The notes under the pieces are model-generated. The model had not been told where the DNA came from. It saw nothing but the letters and a program-made list of their open reading frames with translations, and did no database searches. Below, one piece after another: positions 60,879 to 64,000 of a stretch of DNA of 64,000 nt. Source of the stretch: MGBC163016 sp910588905 (lineage in GTDB: Bacteria; Actinomycetota; Coriobacteriia; Coriobacteriales; Eggerthellaceae); contig CAPGDO010000009.1 of assembly GCA_948616985.1 (NCBI GenBank), positions 1-64,000 of the forward strand, given 5' to 3'. The position numbers were made by a program, and so were the translations under genes. Each line of letters begins with the position of its first letter. Positions within the stretch are counted from its first letter, which is position 1.

Positions 60879-63338
60879 ATGCATTCCGAGCAAAAGACCC
60901 TAGCCCAGGAACCCTCGCTTTCAAGCCCCCATCCCGGTAGCGGTAAGGGAGGCATCGGCTTGGGAGCGCGGACAGGCCACCTGGCTATGGCGGGTCTTCT
61001 TGCGCTCACCCCCGCCGCCGCGCCCATCGTCGCCTTCGCTGAAACCCCTGAGACCCCCCCCTCCTCAGAAACCGAGAGCGGCGCCCTCACGGTGGCTGAC
61101 CTGGTCTATGTCAACCCCTGCAAAGAGCAGTTAGATGCAGTGCAGGCAGAATTCGATCGCGTTGCCGCTTGGTTCGAACCCATTGATGCAGAGCATCGTC
61201 AGCACACCGCCGTGAAGGATGCGGCTGTGAAGGGTCACGCTGATGCTGCCTCTTCGGTCAAAGCTGCCGAGGCACGGGCTCGGGGGTACATCTCAGATAT
61301 CGTGCTTGGCTCTCAGGAGGATGTCCGCAAAGCCGATGCAGCGGTGGTCTCCGCCAAGAAGAAGCTGGAAGAAGCCAAAGCTGGCTTGGCCCAGGCTGAC
61401 CAGGCGAAGAAGGATGCGGATGCAACGGCAGCAGCCGCCCTCGCTGCATGGGAGGCGGCTCAGGCAGCCGCTCCAGGAGTGAGCGAATCCAGCATCCAGG
61501 CTGCCAAGCAGGCTGTGGATGCAGCCAAAACAGCCTACGACCAGGCTCTGTCAAAGGTGACCACTACCGATGCAGCCCAGAAGCGCGCTCAAGCTGACTA
61601 CGATCGTGCCGTAGCGGTGAGGGATGCCGCTGAGGAAGACCGGGACAAGGCGCTCTCAGCCCTCTCTGCTACTACGACCCACAGGAAGGCTGCAGAGGCT
61701 GCCCTAGATGCTGCCAAGACCGAGCTCGCACGCCAAGAGGAGGCAGCAGAAGGGGCCTTAGCAGGAGCCCAACAGAAGGTGGATGAGGCCAAAGCGGCCC
61801 TTGATGCCGCTAACGCTGACTACAGCAACGCCCAAGCAGCCCAAGGCGCAGCCCAAACGGACTACGATACGGCCAGCGCTCATGTAACAGCCGCCGAAGA
61901 GGCATTGGCGAAAGCTGAAGCAGACGTAGCAGCAGCCTATCAAGCGGTGACCGATGCCGAGGATCAGCTTGCAGCAGACCAGGCAGCATTGACGAGTGCG
62001 AATCGAGAATACTCTGATCTCAGCTCAGAGATCGCTGTAGCCGGAGACGAAGTGAGATTCTGTGAGAACGACCTGCAGATAGCCGAGGCCCTGGGTGATG
62101 CCGATGCTATCGCTCAAGCCAAAGCAGCTTTGGCTGCGGCAGAAGCACACCAAGCGGATCTGATCGCTCAACAGCGCGCCGTTGACAGACAGATCACTGC
62201 TCTCGAACAAGCCATTAAAGATGCTCCTGCCAAGATCCAGGCTGCAAAAGATGCCATCCCTCTTGCCGAGGCAGCCATCGCCCCTGCCGAAGCAGCCCTC
62301 GCTGAAAAGCAAGGGATCCAGCAACAGAAGCTGGAAGCCCTCGACCAGAAGAAGGACCTCACGGCTGCAGCCTTGACCGGCGTCCAAGAAGCCCAAACGG
62401 CCCTGGATAAAGCCGAAGATGACCTGAAGAACGCTGCCCCCGCAGATCTGACAGCGGCTCGGAAAGCCGTTGAGGATGCCGAAGCGGTATTGAACAGCTG
62501 GACTCAGAAGGAAGCTGAAGATACAGAAGCCAAGAACCGAGCGGAAGCAGCCTTGACTCAGGCCGAAGGCTCAGTCACTGATGCCCAGACAGCCCTGAAC
62601 GGTGCCACCGCCGCTGCCAGCACCGCCCGGCAAGAGGCCGAAGGCGCTCAGCGAACCTTGGAAAGCGCCCAGCAGGAATATCAAAGGCAAACGAGCGCCT
62701 ATCAGGATGTCCTGGCAGCCAAGATCGTCTACGATGCGGCAGCCGGACAGCTTAAGCTGGCTGAGGATGCCTATACCACGGCCAGCCAGAAGGTGGCCAC
62801 TGCCACTGACGTGGTCTCTGCAGCAGAAGACAGCAAAACAGCTGCCCAGGCCGATGCGGATGCCATCCTCGCTCTCAACCTTGATTACGACAGCATCTAT
62901 ATCGAGCTGAAGGACCAGCAGACCGCCTCTGTGAGCCGCATCCAATCCCGCATAGACACCAATGCCATCCAAGGCCAGGCAAGGGTCTTGGTCAGCGCCG
63001 TCATGGATGCTGAGCGAATCCGGGATGATGCGAAGGTCAAGATGGATGAGGCCCTGAAGCTCTACGGTGAGCAGTCTGAGGTATACACCCGCCAGAAGAT
63101 AGTCTATGACCGCGCCCTTGAGAACCTGACCCTGGCTCAGGCATTCTATGATGCCGCCGTGGCCCGGCAGGAAGCTGAAGAGCAAGCAGCCCTGAAGCGC
63201 AACCAACAGTCTGTGGGCGAACCTCTGGCCCAAACGGGAGATACCGCCCTCAGGAATGCTGCCCTCATCGGCACCCTAGCCGCTGCAGCCGTGGTCACCG
63301 CCGGGCTCAGCTCCCGCCGCAAGCGAAGCCGCCAGTAG
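60879..63338 (+). CDS. Sortase-anchored coiled-coil surface protein (LAxTG)
   Basis: 819 residues. A charged N-terminus and hydrophobic segment (ATGHL-type, AMAGLLALTPAAAPIVAFAE) form a signal peptide. The middle, about residues 85-780, is Ala-rich heptad-like helix (AAxxAxxxAEAALxxAKxxL) without globular breaks, a long coiled coil. The C-terminus has LAQTGD at about 783, a membrane helix and RRKRSRQ. LAxTG is the signal used by class E sortases of actinobacteria. It would stand out from the cell wall and may mediate adhesion. No binding domain is visible. GAGGAGG ribosome site before the ATG. Codons are normal for the region. Confidence 0.85.
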   Translation: MHSEQKTLAQEPSLSSPHPGSGKGGIGLGARTGHLAMAGLLALTPAAAPIVAFAETPETPPSSETESGALTVADLVYVNPCKEQLDAVQAEFDRVAAWFEPIDAEHRQHTAVKDAAVKGHADAASSVKAAEARARGYISDIVLGSQEDVRKADAAVVSAKKKLEEAKAGLAQADQAKKDADATAAAALAAWEAAQAAAPGVSESSIQAAKQAVDAAKTAYDQALSKVTTTDAAQKRAQADYDRAVAVRDAAEEDRDKALSALSATTTHRKAAEAALDAAKTELARQEEAAEGALAGAQQKVDEAKAALDAANADYSNAQAAQGAAQTDYDTASAHVTAAEEALAKAEADVAAAYQAVTDAEDQLAADQAALTSANREYSDLSSEIAVAGDEVRFCENDLQIAEALGDADAIAQAKAALAAAEAHQADLIAQQRAVDRQITALEQAIKDAPAKIQAAKDAIPLAEAAIAPAEAALAEKQGIQQQKLEALDQKKDLTAAALTGVQEAQTALDKAEDDLKNAAPADLTAARKAVEDAEAVLNSWTQKEAEDTEAKNRAEAALTQAEGSVTDAQTALNGATAAASTARQEAEGAQRTLESAQQEYQRQTSAYQDVLAAKIVYDAAAGQLKLAEDAYTTASQKVATATDVVSAAEDSKTAAQADADAILALNLDYDSIYIELKDQQTASVSRIQSRIDTNAIQGQARVLVSAVMDAERIRDDAKVKMDEALKLYGEQSEVYTRQKIVYDRALENLTLAQAFYDAAVARQEAEEQAALKRNQQSVGEPLAQTGDTALRNAALIGTLAAAAVVTAGLSSRRKRSRQ

Positions 63339-63359
63339 CCAACCTCGATGGTCCCCACC

Positions 63360-63473
63360 GGGCCGAGCACGCTCGGGGCCCCTACGAAGAACCTGCCACT
63401 GGGTTGATGGGTCGAACACGTTCGACCCTACGGACATGACACAGCCCGTGTAGGGGCCGATCTGGATCGGCCC
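63360..63473. repeat. REP-like palindrome cluster (three units)
   Basis: GGGCCGAGCACGCTCGGGGCCCCTAC near 63360, GGGTCGAACACGTTCGACCC (63409-63428) and GTAGGGGCCGATCTGGATCGGCCC (63450-63473). They share the core (G)TAGGGG-YCGA...TCGRCCC with the pair at 24750-24818. They fill most of the 159-nt gap between the surface-protein gene and the next gene and could fold into transcript-ending hairpins. Confidence 0.7.
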
Positions 63474-63497
63474 GATGTCGCACCCGGGTGAGCCCCG

Positions 63498-64000
63498 CTA
63501 ACACTCCAATTCGTCAGCTAACTGCTTCAAGAACAACCCTACATCGGTGATGATGCCGATGGTCTGGAAGCTGCCCCTATCGGAGAGCTTCGTGACCACC
63601 GCCGGATTGATATCCACGCAGACCGTAGTCACCGATGCAGGCAGCAGGTTTCCCGTGGCAATGGAATGCAGCATGGTGGACATCATGATGCAGGCTCCGG
63701 CCCGCTGACACCACAGGCGCATCTCCTCCTGAGCGCGCATGACATCCGTGATGACGTCCGGCAATGGCCCATCATCGCGGATGGACCCGGCAAGCACATA
63801 GGGTGTATCCGTCTCAACCAGGGCATGCATGAGCCCTGAGGTGAGCACCCCTTGCTCCACTGCCTCCTTGATGCCTCCGCAGGCGCGGATCTGGTTGATG
63901 GCCCGAAGATGATGCTCATGCCCAGCAGGCACCGGGATGCCCGTTGTCATGTCTATTCCCAAGGACGTGCCATAGAGCGCCGTCTCGATATCATGGGTAG
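63498..64000 (-). CDS. Ornithine-cyclodeaminase-like (TIGR00300-type) protein, 3' part
   Basis: Partial: the frame runs off the right edge, and reading back from 64000 gives HDIETALYGTSLGIDMTTGIPVPAGHEHH, so the ATG inside the window is not the true start. The segment has the motifs GGIKEAVEQGVLTSGLMHALV, YVLAGSIRDDGPLPDVITDV, TMLHSIATGNLLPASVTTVCVDINPAVVTKLSDRGS and IGIITDVGLFL typical of the C-terminal half of this family, which includes NAD-dependent ornithine cyclodeaminase of methanogens and the C-domain of AgrE. It makes proline from ornithine in those cases. The rest of the gene would confirm it. Confidence 0.72.
   Translation of the reverse strand, partial: THDIETALYGTSLGIDMTTGIPVPAGHEHHLRAINQIRACGGIKEAVEQGVLTSGLMHALVETDTPYVLAGSIRDDGPLPDVITDVMRAQEEMRLWCQRAGACIMMSTMLHSIATGNLLPASVTTVCVDINPAVVTKLSDRGSFQTIGIITDVGLFLKQLADELEC

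Noticed and set aside
63383..63497. A small gene between the surface protein and the cyclodeaminase-like gene
   Set aside because: The stretch is REP-type palindromes and has no frame with a ribosome site.

Overview
The window reads as chromosome of a high-GC anaerobic actinobacterium of the class Coriobacteriia, most likely family Eggerthellaceae (Eggerthella / Gordonibacter / Slackia / Adlercreutzia group). This rests on gene content: several cytosolic-type DMSO-reductase-family molybdenum enzymes each paired with a very small two-cluster ferredoxin subunit, MFS partners, LuxR regulators with a large polytopic membrane domain, a membrane-bound uptake [NiFe]-hydrogenase, and an LAxTG surface protein. 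The genus cannot be fixed from the sequence alone.

Layout. 1-6.6 kb: a very large RHS/YD-repeat surface protein on the minus strand, broken by a one-base frameshift near 700 and running off the left edge. 6.8-10.5 kb: [NiFe]-hydrogenase operon (small subunit, large subunit, cytochrome b) with a clear terminator. 10.7-20.1 kb: housekeeping genes (prephenate dehydratase, MntP, a degenerate AAA-like protein, a HAD phosphatase, a heterodimeric ABC exporter, MnmA). 20.1-27.0 kb: an accessory region. A tRNA-Asp gene carries a 3.6-kb AT-rich island bounded by a perfect 51-bp direct repeat of the tRNA 3' end. The island has no integrase; its cargo is a probable modified-DNA endonuclease, a WYL-type regulator and a Sel1-repeat protein. 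Just outside it lie an MNT/HEPN pair and two tandem DUF262 (GmrS-like) proteins.

27-32.9 kb: a TetR regulator, a molybdoenzyme plus FeS subunit, a divergent tandem-MarR regulator and an exported propeller-like protein. 33-43.5 kb: Lhr-type helicase, a giant BadF/BadG-type activase/dehydratase fusion, and a small-gene cluster (FKBP isomerase, Cys-rich mini-protein, DnaA/Hda-like ATPase, acidic peptide). 43.6-57.1 kb: a dense minus-strand metabolic locus with three molybdoenzymes, three mini ferredoxins, two MFS transporters, and a methyltransferase plus corrinoid protein pair. 57.3-60.3 kb: two membrane LuxR regulators. 60.4-64 kb: a second Cys-rich mini-protein, the LAxTG coiled-coil surface protein, palindromic repeats, and the 3' end of an ornithine-cyclodeaminase-like gene.

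How it fits together (inference). The 43-60 kb locus looks like import and reductive use of aromatic or other small-molecule electron acceptors: MFS proteins bring substrate in, a corrinoid methyltransferase may remove O-methyl groups, molybdoenzymes reduce or dehydroxylate the product, and LuxR proteins control it, possibly through a ~40-bp element found upstream of two of the operons. The hydrogenase could supply electrons. The most distinctive structural features are the integrase-less tRNA island with its restriction-like cargo, the 353-bp identical duplication of a ferredoxin gene, the shared promoter-region element, and a Cys-rich mini-protein family starting MCYPCT.
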